From: Clostridiaceae bacterium
Lineage (GTDB): Bacteria; Bacillota; Clostridia; Saccharofermentanales; DTU023
Assembly: GCA_012798865.1 (NCBI GenBank)
Contig: JAAZMK010000089.1
Location: 1 to 5,952, forward strand
DNA: 5,952 nt
Reading direction: 5' to 3'
In this document: positions 1 to 5,952 of the stretch, in pieces
Layout: each line of letters starts with the position of its first letter
Numbering within the stretch: the first letter of the stretch is position 1
Notes under the pieces: generated by a model
Database searches by the model: none
What the model was told of the DNA's origin: nothing
The model's input: only the letters and a program-made list of their open reading frames with translations
Translations under genes and position numbers: made by a program

Positions 1-947
1 ACTAATTCCTGCGGCAGAAACGCACCTGAGATGAAGGACAGTCCGAGTGAGAAGACGGTGCTGATGGCTGAGATGGCGGCACGATTGCGCGTCAAACTCG
101 AAATGATATTGCTTATCGCCAACACGCAAAGTGCGAAAACCAGATAATTCACGGCAAGGCGACCTAGCTGCCCTGCCGTGACTTGGCGATGAAGTGTAAT
201 CTGCGCCAAACCGAAGAGAACAGCAGCGGAGACGTACACGACAATCCCCGATCCCAAATAGAGCTCAAACACACGCTTGCTTATCCTATACGGAGAAGCG
301 ATCGATCGCTCGAAGATGCCGGGGCGCGTGAAAGCTTCGTGGACGAGCGGAAGAACGCCAAACGATACGGCCATCAAGACGTATGCAGCTCCCGACATCG
401 AAGCGACGACTGAAGAGAGACCGCTCGCCAGCCCGTCTACGTCGTCGTCCGGAACGTCGACCTCAACCTTCATCTCTTGCTCAAGCGTCTCGAAAAGAGA
501 TGCGCGATCGATAGAACCGTCTTCCAAGCGATATGCCTCGCGGAACCGAAAAAACGCCTCCGCCATCGCTCCGGCGTAGTAACCCGCGCTCGACTTCTGA
601 TCTGCGAGAACAACAGGCGATGCCTTTTCCTCATTGGGAAACAGATAGGTCGCGTCGGCACGTTCCAAGAATATTTCTTCCCGCGCTTCCTTTTCCGTCA
701 ATGTTTGATGTATCACCTTGTGTCCCCGACTCTCCAGCCATGCGGCGAAGTCGTCCGCCTCCATATTCTCGGAAGATGCGGAAATGACGACCTTCATCTT
801 CGTCACCTGGAATGTTCGAGTCGGATCACCTCCGAAGCTTTGCCCGATAAGAACGGCCAATACCATGAAAATAACAAAATACGGCAGGACAGCGTAGCTG
901 TTCTTCACCAGCAGTTTCATGTAAGTCTTAAGTACCGTCATGTTCAT
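1..947 (-). CDS. ABC-2 type exporter permease, second subunit (3' end cut off by window edge)
   Basis: This is the second membrane subunit of the exporter encoded with the two genes upstream. I translated the minus strand from ATG 947 and the frame stays open for 315 codons to the left edge, so the C-terminus (perhaps 50-70 residues) is missing. Visible layout: a short cytoplasmic N-terminus, a membrane segment at about residues 17-36, a soluble extracytoplasmic domain at about 40-175, then membrane segments at about 180-202, 231-250, 265-283 and from about 291. Typical ABC-2 features are the loop with SPYRISKR near residues 218-225 and the motif GAFLPQEL near the edge. The start lies 3 bases after the stop of permease 1, which suggests translational coupling; the ribosome binding site is weak (AAGAG, 10 bases away). 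A second in-frame ATG at 941 is equally possible. Family assignment is firm; substrate is unknown. Confidence 0.88.
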   Translation of the reverse strand, partial: MNMTVLKTYMKLLVKNSYAVLPYFVIFMVLAVLIGQSFGGDPTRTFQVTKMKVVISASSENMEADDFAAWLESRGHKVIHQTLTEKEAREEIFLERADATYLFPNEEKASPVVLADQKSSAGYYAGAMAEAFFRFREAYRLEDGSIDRASLFETLEQEMKVEVDVPDDDVDGLASGLSSVVASMSGAAYVLMAVSFGVLPLVHEAFTRPGIFERSIASPYRISKRVFELYLGSGIVVYVSAAVLFGLAQITLHRQVTAGQLGRLAVNYLVFALCVLAISNIISSLTRNRAAISAISTVFSLGLSFISGAFLPQEL

Positions 948-950
948 GTC

Positions 951-2003
951 TCACAAGCTCTTGAATTGTCGTTTTCGCATAAAGATAATCGATACGATGC
1001 AGAGGATCAATCCAGCAACGACAAAGATTAGGATGTTCTCCGTGAACTCCTTCGTCGATCCGAGTACGTTGAGGCGGTAAATCGTACGACTGATCATGTT
1101 GACGGGGTTGTAACGATTGAGCCACGGGAGGTTGTTTTCGACATAGAGGCGAAAGCCGGGTCCCATCATGCCGGAAGCGGCGCTCAGAAGAAGCATGAGA
1201 GCGATGCCGAGCGGAACTTTCGCCTTAAGAGACCAACGGTTCGATGCGCCGATAAACAGACCAATGGAGATGCCGAAAAAGCTTGCGGTCAGCACGAGAA
1301 GCAACGTTCTCACAGGATCCGCGAGATAATCGACCTTCCACACCCATTTCAGATAAAGCAAAAGACCGATCGTTTGCAGAGAGCTCATCGCGACGCCCGA
1401 AACGAGTCCCGCGCTCACGTACGAAAGACGCGAGATCGGTGTGGTCGAGAGACGCGCGGCGAGTGACGACAAGTTCGCTTGCACGTGGTGAACGATCGAG
1501 ATGCCGGAGAAATATCCGTACAACGCAAACATCCCGATCGATGCGCTCAATGTCACGTATAACATGCCCTGCTCTTGGTCGCCTCGTTCGACATATTTCC
1601 TCGTAAAATCGAGCGAACGACCGGAGGCATAAACAGAGCCCACTTTCTTCAATTCAGATCCTATCTCGCTCAAAACCGTTTCATTCATTCCCTTGCCGCG
1701 CACGAGAAGCACGCCGTCCGCCCGATAGATGCCGTCGACATCCTTGTCACGCAACAATTTGAGCGCTTCATCGCCCTCCGCGTCCTTGACATCGAGAACA
1801 TCGATCTGCCGCAAAACATCGGCATACGGGTGTCCCGGCTCGACAGCGACCGCGATGGATTTCTGCTCCGACTGGATACCGGAAAAGGCGACAGCCATGA
1901 GAGACAACAGCAAAATGGGGTAGATAAAACTCCAGAAAAGGGTACTTTTATCCTTAAGACTCATCTTTACGTTGAGCGCCATATGAGAGAAAAAACGCTT
2001 CAT
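951..2003 (-). CDS. ABC-2 type exporter permease, first subunit
   Basis: A 350-residue integral membrane protein of the ABC-2 permease family, expected to pair with the other permease to form the transport channel driven by the upstream ATPase. A cytoplasmic N-terminus is followed by a membrane segment at about residues 22-42, an extracytoplasmic domain at about 44-148, and then a core of membrane segments at about 150-170, 195-218, 232-252, 263-281 and 322-343. The motif PWLNRYNPVNMISRTIYRL (residues 293-311) is the usual ABC-2 signature before the last helix. The C-terminus is short and basic (RKRQFKSL). The start ATG at 2003 is preceded by AAGGGA with a 7-base spacer, and lies 3 bases after the ATPase stop. 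Length and layout are normal for the family, with no sign of frame damage. The size of the extracytoplasmic domain suggests an LnrM/LnrN or SagH/SagI-like subunit rather than a compact 250-residue NodJ-type permease, but this is inference. Confidence 0.92.
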   Translation of the reverse strand: MKRFFSHMALNVKMSLKDKSTLFWSFIYPILLLSLMAVAFSGIQSEQKSIAVAVEPGHPYADVLRQIDVLDVKDAEGDEALKLLRDKDVDGIYRADGVLLVRGKGMNETVLSEIGSELKKVGSVYASGRSLDFTRKYVERGDQEQGMLYVTLSASIGMFALYGYFSGISIVHHVQANLSSLAARLSTTPISRLSYVSAGLVSGVAMSSLQTIGLLLYLKWVWKVDYLADPVRTLLLVLTASFFGISIGLFIGASNRWSLKAKVPLGIALMLLLSAASGMMGPGFRLYVENNLPWLNRYNPVNMISRTIYRLNVLGSTKEFTENILIFVVAGLILCIVSIIFMRKRQFKSL

Positions 2004-2006
2004 GTA

Positions 2007-2942
2007 CTAGTCCCTTAGCGCTTTCCCCGTCAGCTTCAGGAAGACATCGTTCAGTGTCGGAAGTTCGCTGTAAAGGGATGAGTAGTAGATCTCATTGTTT
2101 TTGAGTTCTTCGAGAAGGGAGGAAAGACGGTGCCCCGGAGGTGTCAGCAAGATAACGGCTTTCCCGTTTTCTTCGGTGACATCGACGACACCGGGGATGT
2201 TGCTGATTAACTTCAGCACGGCATCCGACGGATGTGTAAGGACGAGGTGAACCGCCTCCGTCGGATCGACAAGGTCGATCAGTTCTTCGAGCGTCCCGGA
2301 CGCCATATTGCGCCCTTCATCCATGATCACAATCCGATCGCACAGCTCCTGCGCTTCTTCTAGGTAGTGCGTCGTGTAGAGAACCGTGGAACCGTTCCGA
2401 TTCATCTCCTTGATGCCTTCGAGTATGAAATTGCGACTCTGTGCGTCAACAGCGACGGTCGGCTCGTCAAACATAACAAATTCAGGGCGGTGGGCAATGC
2501 CGCAAGCAATATTAAGGCGGCGCTTTAAGCCGCCCGACAACTTTTTGGCGGCAAACTTCGTATATTTTTCAAGCCCAACGAATGCAATCGCCTCACGCAC
2601 CATCTCATCGCGCTTGACGTTGTTCTGTTCGTACAGCCCGGCAAAGTAGCGGATGTTGTCAATCACCGACAATTCGGCGAAAAAGGAAAGATCCTGCGGA
2701 ACAAAACCGATCCGCTGTTTCGTATCCATATCATCGGGAGAAACGCGACGACCGAAAACCTCGACCTCGCCCTCATCATAAGAAAGAAGTCCCAAAAGGC
2801 AATTGATGGCAGTTGACTTTCCAGAGCCGTTGGGACCGAGAAGTCCGACAATTTCGCCTTCATTTATTTCGAAGTTAAAACGGTTCAATGCGACAACTTC
2901 CTTGTAGCGCTTGACCACTTCCTTCATAGCACAAACTTTCAC
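2007..2942 (-). CDS. ABC exporter ATP-binding protein (GTG start)
   Basis: Cytoplasmic ATPase subunit that powers the two downstream permeases. With the start proposed here it has 311 residues. Complete nucleotide-binding motifs are visible: Walker A GPNGSGKS (residues 36-43), Q-loop Gln83 in VPQDLSFF, signature LSGGLKRR (135-142), Walker B VMFDEP (156-161) with catalytic Glu160, D-loop region AVD followed by AQSRN (164-171), and switch His192 in TTHYLEEA. The EPTVAVDAQSRN stretch is typical of Gram-positive drug and peptide exporters of the LnrL type. A C-terminal extension of about 85 residues after the ATPase core is common in ABC-2-linked ATPases. Start choice: a perfect AGGAGG at 2960-2955 lies 12 bases before GTG 2942, which gives the usual first strand (KVCAMKEVVKRY). 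The upstream ATG at 2969 would place that AGGAGG inside the gene, and ATG 2927 would remove part of the fold. First gene of a three-gene operon. Confidence 0.93.
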   Translation of the reverse strand: MKVCAMKEVVKRYKEVVALNRFNFEINEGEIVGLLGPNGSGKSTAINCLLGLLSYDEGEVEVFGRRVSPDDMDTKQRIGFVPQDLSFFAELSVIDNIRYFAGLYEQNNVKRDEMVREAIAFVGLEKYTKFAAKKLSGGLKRRLNIACGIAHRPEFVMFDEPTVAVDAQSRNFILEGIKEMNRNGSTVLYTTHYLEEAQELCDRIVIMDEGRNMASGTLEELIDLVDPTEAVHLVLTHPSDAVLKLISNIPGVVDVTEENGKAVILLTPPGHRLSSLLEELKNNEIYYSSLYSELPTLNDVFLKLTGKALRD

Positions 2943-2954
2943 GGCGCTGCACGA

Positions 2955-2960
2955 CCTCCT
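2955..2960 (-). promoter_or_regulatory. Ribosome binding site deciding the ATPase start
   Basis: The minus strand reads AGGAGG here, a full match to the anti-Shine-Dalgarno sequence. It sits 12 bases upstream of the in-frame GTG at 2942 and downstream of the in-frame ATG at 2969, so it favours GTG. The spacer is somewhat longer than the usual 5-9 bases. Confidence 0.65.
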
Positions 2961-3084
2961 GCGATTCATTATCGAAAATGCTATTTGATCATTAGTCTTC
3001 CAGGCGAATTAGTCAGCACAAAACTTCCCGTCCGACGAACAATTTCATCGTACGAAAATCCTGTTAATCATCTGGAACGAGAGT

Positions 3085-3120
3085 GTAATTTATTAATTAA
3101 TTTACGAGTGGTAAATTTAC
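3085..3120. promoter_or_regulatory. Paired palindromes, candidate operator for the ABC operon
   Basis: The plus strand at 3111-3120 is a perfect 10-bp palindrome, GTAAATTTAC. Next to it, 3085-3105 is a 21-bp imperfect palindrome with GTAA and TTAC ends (8 of 10 base pairs symmetric). Their centres are about 20-21 bases apart, close to two helical turns. Both overlap the candidate promoter boxes, so a bound protein could repress or modulate the exporter. AT-rich DNA makes palindromes more likely by chance, so this is suggestive only. The binding protein is not encoded in the window. Confidence 0.4.
3087..3115 (-). promoter_or_regulatory. Candidate promoter of the ABC exporter operon
   Basis: On the minus strand TTTACC (3115-3110; 4 of 6 matches to TTGACA) is separated by 17 bases from TAAATT (3092-3087; 4 of 6 matches to TATAAT). 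The spacing is ideal but both boxes are weak, as expected for a promoter that depends on a regulator. It would give an untranslated leader of roughly 135 bases before GTG 2942. The -35 box overlaps the perfect palindrome at 3111-3120, and the -10 box lies inside the imperfect palindrome at 3085-3105. A second -10-like GATAAT at 2973-2968 has no matching -35 and would leave almost no leader. Confidence 0.4.
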
Positions 3121-3126
3121 GAATGG
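3099..3126. repeat. Tandem 13-bp direct repeat (one mismatch), 15-bp period
   Basis: AATTTACGAGTGG at 3099-3111 and AATTTACGAATGG at 3114-3126 agree at 12 of 13 positions and are offset by 15 bases. The repeat shares its AATTTAC part with the palindromes described for the same block, so the DNA can be read either as direct repeats or as inverted repeats. It covers and extends upstream of the candidate -35 box of the ABC operon. Confidence 0.6.
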
Positions 3127-3148
3127 GCAACCCGAGAGCAGATCGCCC
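3125..3148 (-). terminator. Weak hairpin after the DivIVA-like gene
   Basis: About 22 bases after the stop codon the minus strand has GGGCGA (3148-3143) and TTGCCC (3130-3125), able to form a 6-bp stem (one G-U pair) with a 12-base loop. The following bases are ATTCGTAAATTT, which is not a proper T-run, so termination would be inefficient. Read-through from the DivIVA-like gene into the ABC operon is therefore possible. Confidence 0.2.
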
Positions 3149-3170
3149 GCCGTTCTCTTATGTCGTATGT

Positions 3171-3938
3171 TTAGCCAACGAACTCCCTTTCCGACCGCGA
3201 ACAATCGCTATCGGAAGATACGGACGGGGTAAACCGCATAGAATATTCCCTCATCTGATCGAGAAGATCTCGACCCTCGGCGATGTAGTTCCGGTATATC
3301 ATGCATGTTTCTTCAAGCTGCTCTTTTTTCGCCTCAAGCCCCCTGAGAACTTCTTGGAATGCCTCCTCCTCATCGCGGCGCTTGGCTCTGTAAAAAAACA
3401 GTTCTTGTTCGGCGCGCACTTGGGCGGAATGGATGATCGCTTCGCCTTCGAGGCGCGCTTCACGGAGAATGTCTTCCGTGCGGTTAAGTTCCTTTTCACG
3501 CTCTCTGTAATAATCGAGCTGCGTTTGAAGCTCTTGAAGCTGTGATCCCGACTCTGCCATGTGTTCACCTGATACAGCAACTGGGACACTCGTGGCTACC
3601 GGCAAATCTGATTCGATGAAACCTTCTCCATTCGCCTTTTTTTCATCGGTTTCATGTTTGATTTCAGGTAGCGGCTCTTGGGGACTCCATTTTGCATGAA
3701 ATGCCTCCAACTTGGCAGGGTCACCCGCCGCTGCGAATAGCTCCGTTTTCATCTGTTCGATGGTGAGATATTCCTCTGCTACAAGCTCTTGGGACACCTC
3801 GCGCGCTCGAACCAACAAATCTTTGAATTTGTTATAAACATCCGTCTTGTCGTAGCCGAACAACGCCGTCTTGATATCGAGCTGTTTTACAAAAGGGACC
3901 ATTTCTTGGTCAAAACGATATTTTACGACTGTTTCCAT
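3171..3938 (-). CDS. DivIVA-like coiled-coil protein
   Basis: A 255-residue soluble protein, probably a DivIVA-related scaffold acting at the membrane, septum or poles; the exact role is not known. An N-terminal motif, ALFGYDKTDVYNKF (residues 25-38), resembles the FRGYDEDEVNEFL motif of DivIVA N-terminal domains. It is followed by a helical region to about residue 82, a low-complexity linker rich in E, K and P (about 85-130), and a long charged coiled coil (about 131-233). That coil includes REARLEGEAIIHSAQVRAEQ, which has the small-residue heptads seen in DivIVA coiled coils. The tail is Ser-rich. There is no signal peptide or membrane segment. Start choice: AGGAG at 3950-3946 lies 7 bases before ATG 3938; ATG 3944 is too close to it and ATG 3986 would lie upstream of it. 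Canonical DivIVA is shorter (about 165 residues) and lacks such a linker. DivIVA relationship is moderately sure; orthology to DivIVA itself is doubtful. Confidence 0.72.
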   Translation of the reverse strand: METVVKYRFDQEMVPFVKQLDIKTALFGYDKTDVYNKFKDLLVRAREVSQELVAEEYLTIEQMKTELFAAAGDPAKLEAFHAKWSPQEPLPEIKHETDEKKANGEGFIESDLPVATSVPVAVSGEHMAESGSQLQELQTQLDYYREREKELNRTEDILREARLEGEAIIHSAQVRAEQELFFYRAKRRDEEEAFQEVLRGLEAKKEQLEETCMIYRNYIAEGRDLLDQMREYSMRFTPSVSSDSDCSRSEREFVG

Positions 3939-3945
3939 GAGCATT

Positions 3946-3950
3946 CTCCT
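3946..3950 (-). promoter_or_regulatory. Ribosome binding site deciding the DivIVA-like start
   Basis: The minus strand reads AGGAG, 7 bases before ATG 3938. This optimal spacing argues against the upstream in-frame ATG codons at 3944 and 3986 and shortens the protein to 255 residues. Confidence 0.75.
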
Positions 3951-3985
3951 ATCTTTGCACGTTGTCGTACAGAAATCGCATTTCA

Positions 3986-4013
3986 ATTATCCTTAATGAT
4001 ACAACATTGGCAC
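3986..4013 (-). promoter_or_regulatory. Candidate promoter of the DivIVA-like gene
   Basis: On the minus strand GTGCCA (4013-4008; 4 of 6 matches to TTGACA) and GATAAT (3991-3986; 5 of 6 matches to TATAAT) are separated by 16 bases. Transcription would start near 3980, giving a leader of about 40 bases. TATCAT at 4001-3996 is an alternative -10 box with a poorer -35 partner. Its position after the YfhO-like gene suggests that the DivIVA-like gene has its own promoter. Confidence 0.35.
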
Positions 4014-4050
4014 CGCGTTATTCACGTGTCGCATGCAAATTCTTTTTCCC

Positions 4051-4074
4051 CTCTGTGTTTGAGCTCTGTGTTTG
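4051..4074. repeat. Perfect 11-bp tandem direct repeat upstream of the DivIVA-like gene
   Basis: CTCTGTGTTTG occurs at 4051-4061 and again at 4064-4074, identical in all 11 positions, with a 13-base period. It lies about 40-60 bases upstream of the candidate -35 box of the DivIVA-like gene, where an activator could bind. It is not in a coding region. The function is unknown and it may be a local duplication. Confidence 0.65.
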
Positions 4075-4144
4075 CCAAGACTGTTTCGGCGTATCCCGCT
4101 GTCGTGTTCATGGTCGCCTTCCAGCGGTCGTCCCGCCGCCACCA

Positions 4145-5952
4145 TTATAGGAGAGCAGGCGGGCGCACGTTATGTTCCTGTATGCGTTTTCTTCTCAGCT
4201 CCTCTTGTTTTTTATTGCGTTTATTGCGCTTCAAAACTGCGTAGGCGGCAATAGCGACAAAGCCCGCAACGGTCATTCCAATACCCGTCCCAAAACCGAC
4301 AGGAACGAAACGCGCCGAAACAGTGTGTTCGCCCGCACTGAGAGGCACAATGATGAAGCAGTCTCGAATCGCCATCGATTCCGTCACTTGACCGTCAACC
4401 CTGAATGTCCATCCGGGATTGATCGTCGTCGGAAGGAAGAGATAGCCCGTTTCCGGGGCGGTAATCGTCCCATCAAAATAACCTGATCCGAAAGAATCGA
4501 GCTTGAGCGGATAAGTTGCCAGTCTTTCACGTGAAATGTTCCACGCTTCTTCGTCAAGCCGGTACACACAAGCGCGAAACTCGCCTTCGACCGCATTTTC
4601 CGCACTCATACTGACTCGGAAGTGAAGCTTCGTCCCTTCCTCTAGAAAACCAACGTCACCAATCCCGCGTTTGCTGCCGCCCAACTGGAAAAATTGATCA
4701 TCCCCGACAAATCCGTTGCTGTACGTGATGCCGACTGAGAAATCCTCCCACGCGATGTAGTAGATTCCGTCCTCGGGAACATCGTATACGAGAAAAGCCC
4801 ACTCATGGTTGCCCTTCTCGCGCACGACACGGAACGAATACGGCTCGTACGAAGGTTCGACAAAACACCCCTCCATCTCCCACGGCACAAACGAATCTTT
4901 GACAAACACATTCGCTTCACCGCCGAGAGCGCGTAGCAGTTGATTTTGAACGTCGAGATGATCATCCGGAAGTATTTCGCCGTCGAGATATCCGGCATTG
5001 GACGATACAAAAAAGCCGAAGGGCAGCGCATCTCGGTTTTCGTACAGCCTTGTCTCCTCTCCTGTCGCGACAAGTGTCCGCGTGCGATCATCAAACACCC
5101 TGTTATCTCTGACGATAAGATGATTGATCGACAAAATGCTGTCCATAACGATCGTCGATTCTTTATACTGCATGCTGTTGACGCCGTTTGTCGGGTATCC
5201 CAAGTCGGAAAAATAGTTGATCGAAGCCTGCGGGAATGGCGAGGCGAAGAGCGAGAGTCCGTTCGTTCCGAACAGGAATGGGTCGTTGACACACGTATCC
5301 GGGAGAATCTCTGCGCGCCACGGGAGCCCCTTATACTCGCGCTTCAACGCCGCAACGTACTCGTAGACCTCCGTCGCATATGAGTTACTAGTATAATACT
5401 GGCGATCGCCCAGAGGAGCGACCTGCTGGTAAAGCGCGGCGCTCGTAATCGCGTGGAACAACACCTCCAACAACATGAATGCGAACAGGAGAATCAACGC
5501 ACGGTGATAACGGATCTTGCCGAAGCGCATCCGCTTGTCGAGGACGGGCAGTCGCTTGCGCTTGATCCGTCTCTGATGCCACAACTCATTCCACGATGAG
5601 AGAAGTCGTCGAGACAAAGATGGCAACGCGGTCAACGTTCCGCTCACTTTCCGGTCGTCAGAATGCCCTTCCCGTTGTTTTGCGCGGTTAGAAAGTCCTA
5701 AAGCGGTCTTTTTGCTCGCGCGAAGACCGCAGCGCTCGCGAATCCCCCCTCGAACAAACAGCTGATAATGGACTCCTCTCTGAAGAAACGACGTGTTCTC
5801 CGGTTGCCCATTGGTCCCTTCGTCCCCGAGATTTCGACGACGGACAGGCTTTCTGAAATCGGCAATAATCATCAAATAACCGACGGAAAAAATGAGAAAC
5901 GTCGTAAGCCGCCAGTGAGAGAGCGTATCGTTCAACTGATGTTTCTGTTCCA
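4145..5952 (-). CDS. YfhO-family membrane protein (GT-C-like), N-terminus beyond window
   Basis: The last 601 residues of a YfhO-family protein; the frame is open to the right edge, and the TTG at 5935 is not a true start. The B. subtilis member acts with CsbB in lipoteichoic acid glycosylation, so a role in decorating surface polymers from a lipid-linked sugar is plausible. Visible layout: a membrane segment (about 5920-5858), a long basic cytoplasmic loop (about 5857-5507), a membrane segment (ALILLFAFMLLEVLFHAITS, about 5500-5441), a large extracytoplasmic domain (about 5430-4300), a last membrane segment (about 4294-4232) and a basic cytoplasmic tail. Family landmarks are SLFASPFPQASINYFSDLGY, a Leu-Tyr-Glu-Asn-x-x-Ala-Leu-Pro stretch, GYFDGTI and NPGWTFRVDGQ. 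The N-terminal half, which should carry the remaining helices and the catalytic residues, is not in the window, so activity cannot be judged. The stop is TAA at 4147-4145, with no clear terminator after it. Confidence 0.88.
   Translation of the reverse strand, partial: EQKHQLNDTLSHWRLTTFLIFSVGYLMIIADFRKPVRRRNLGDEGTNGQPENTSFLQRGVHYQLFVRGGIRERCGLRASKKTALGLSNRAKQREGHSDDRKVSGTLTALPSLSRRLLSSWNELWHQRRIKRKRLPVLDKRMRFGKIRYHRALILLFAFMLLEVLFHAITSAALYQQVAPLGDRQYYTSNSYATEVYEYVAALKREYKGLPWRAEILPDTCVNDPFLFGTNGLSLFASPFPQASINYFSDLGYPTNGVNSMQYKESTIVMDSILSINHLIVRDNRVFDDRTRTLVATGEETRLYENRDALPFGFFVSSNAGYLDGEILPDDHLDVQNQLLRALGGEANVFVKDSFVPWEMEGCFVEPSYEPYSFRVVREKGNHEWAFLVYDVPEDGIYYIAWEDFSVGITYSNGFVGDDQFFQLGGSKRGIGDVGFLEEGTKLHFRVSMSAENAVEGEFRACVYRLDEEAWNISRERLATYPLKLDSFGSGYFDGTITAPETGYLFLPTTINPGWTFRVDGQVTESMAIRDCFIIVPLSAGEHTVSARFVPVGFGTGIGMTVAGFVAIAAYAVLKRNKRNKKQEELRRKRIQEHNVRPPALL

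Noticed and set aside
477..1031. Plus-strand open frame of 184 codons
   Set aside because: It lies opposite the two permease genes, whose minus-strand translations have clear ABC-2 features. The plus-strand product has no recognisable domain and no ribosome binding site that I could see.
2991..3014. GACTAAT repeated 17 bases apart upstream of the ATPase
   Set aside because: A 7-base repeat is short enough to be chance, and it has no symmetry or clear relation to promoter elements.
2985..3545. Plus-strand open frame of 186 codons that begins in the intergenic region
   Set aside because: Most of it is antisense to the DivIVA-like gene and the translation looks like a shadow frame (rich in Leu, Arg and Phe without any pattern). 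No Shine-Dalgarno sequence precedes its start.
4073..4078. TTGGCA on the minus strand as a -35 box
   Set aside because: It matches TTGACA at 5 of 6 positions, but no -10-like hexamer occurs at a suitable distance (CAGAGG at 17 bases).
4096..4127. Inverted repeat CCGCTG / CAGCGG downstream of the YfhO-like gene, considered as a terminator
   Set aside because: The loop is 20 bases and no T-run follows on the minus strand, so it does not look like an intrinsic terminator.
3789..4244. Plus-strand open frame of 151 codons spanning the gap before the DivIVA-like gene
   Set aside because: It overlaps two minus-strand genes and the candidate promoter region, and its product is Cys-, Ser- and Arg-rich without a recognisable motif.
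4642..5292. Second minus-strand open frame of 216 codons inside the YfhO-like gene
   Set aside because: The main frame in the same place matches the YfhO extracytoplasmic domain throughout; this one is an overlapping shadow.

Overview
The window looks like chromosomal DNA from a Bacillota (Firmicutes) bacterium, probably a Clostridia-like lineage with roughly 50% GC. The evidence is a YfhO-family membrane protein, a DivIVA-like coiled-coil protein, an ABC-2 exporter of a Gram-positive type and strong AGGAGG-type ribosome binding sites. Genus cannot be decided from the sequence alone.

All four recognisable transcription blocks run on the minus strand, so the gene order in the direction of transcription is from right to left. 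(1) 5952-4145: the C-terminal part of a YfhO-family multi-membrane-spanning protein (GT-C-like glycosyltransferase family); its N-terminus lies beyond the right edge. (2) A 206-base gap with a candidate promoter and a perfect 11-bp tandem direct repeat. (3) 3938-3171: a 255-residue DivIVA-like coiled-coil protein. (4) A 228-base gap with an AT-rich patch holding overlapping palindromes, a 13-bp direct repeat and a candidate promoter. (5) 2942-1: a three-gene ABC exporter operon (ATPase, permease 1, permease 2), with exactly 3 bases between each stop and the next start; the last gene runs off the left edge.

The ATPase and the two different ABC-2 permeases should together form one exporter complex, architecturally like the ATPase plus two permeases of LnrLMN-type drug exporters or SagGHI-type peptide exporters. 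The substrate cannot be read from the sequence, and no regulator, peptide precursor or modification enzyme is visible. The YfhO-like and DivIVA-like proteins both point to envelope or cell-division functions, but any functional link with the ABC operon is only positional.

The plus strand has several open frames (for example around 477-1031, 2985-3545 and 3789-4244), but all are shadows of minus-strand genes. I see no tRNA, rRNA, CRISPR array, insertion sequence or convincing new system. The most distinctive non-coding signal is the compound repeat and palindrome block at 3085-3126, which overlaps the candidate promoter of the ABC operon. The most distinctive protein oddity is a long, very basic loop in the YfhO-like protein.
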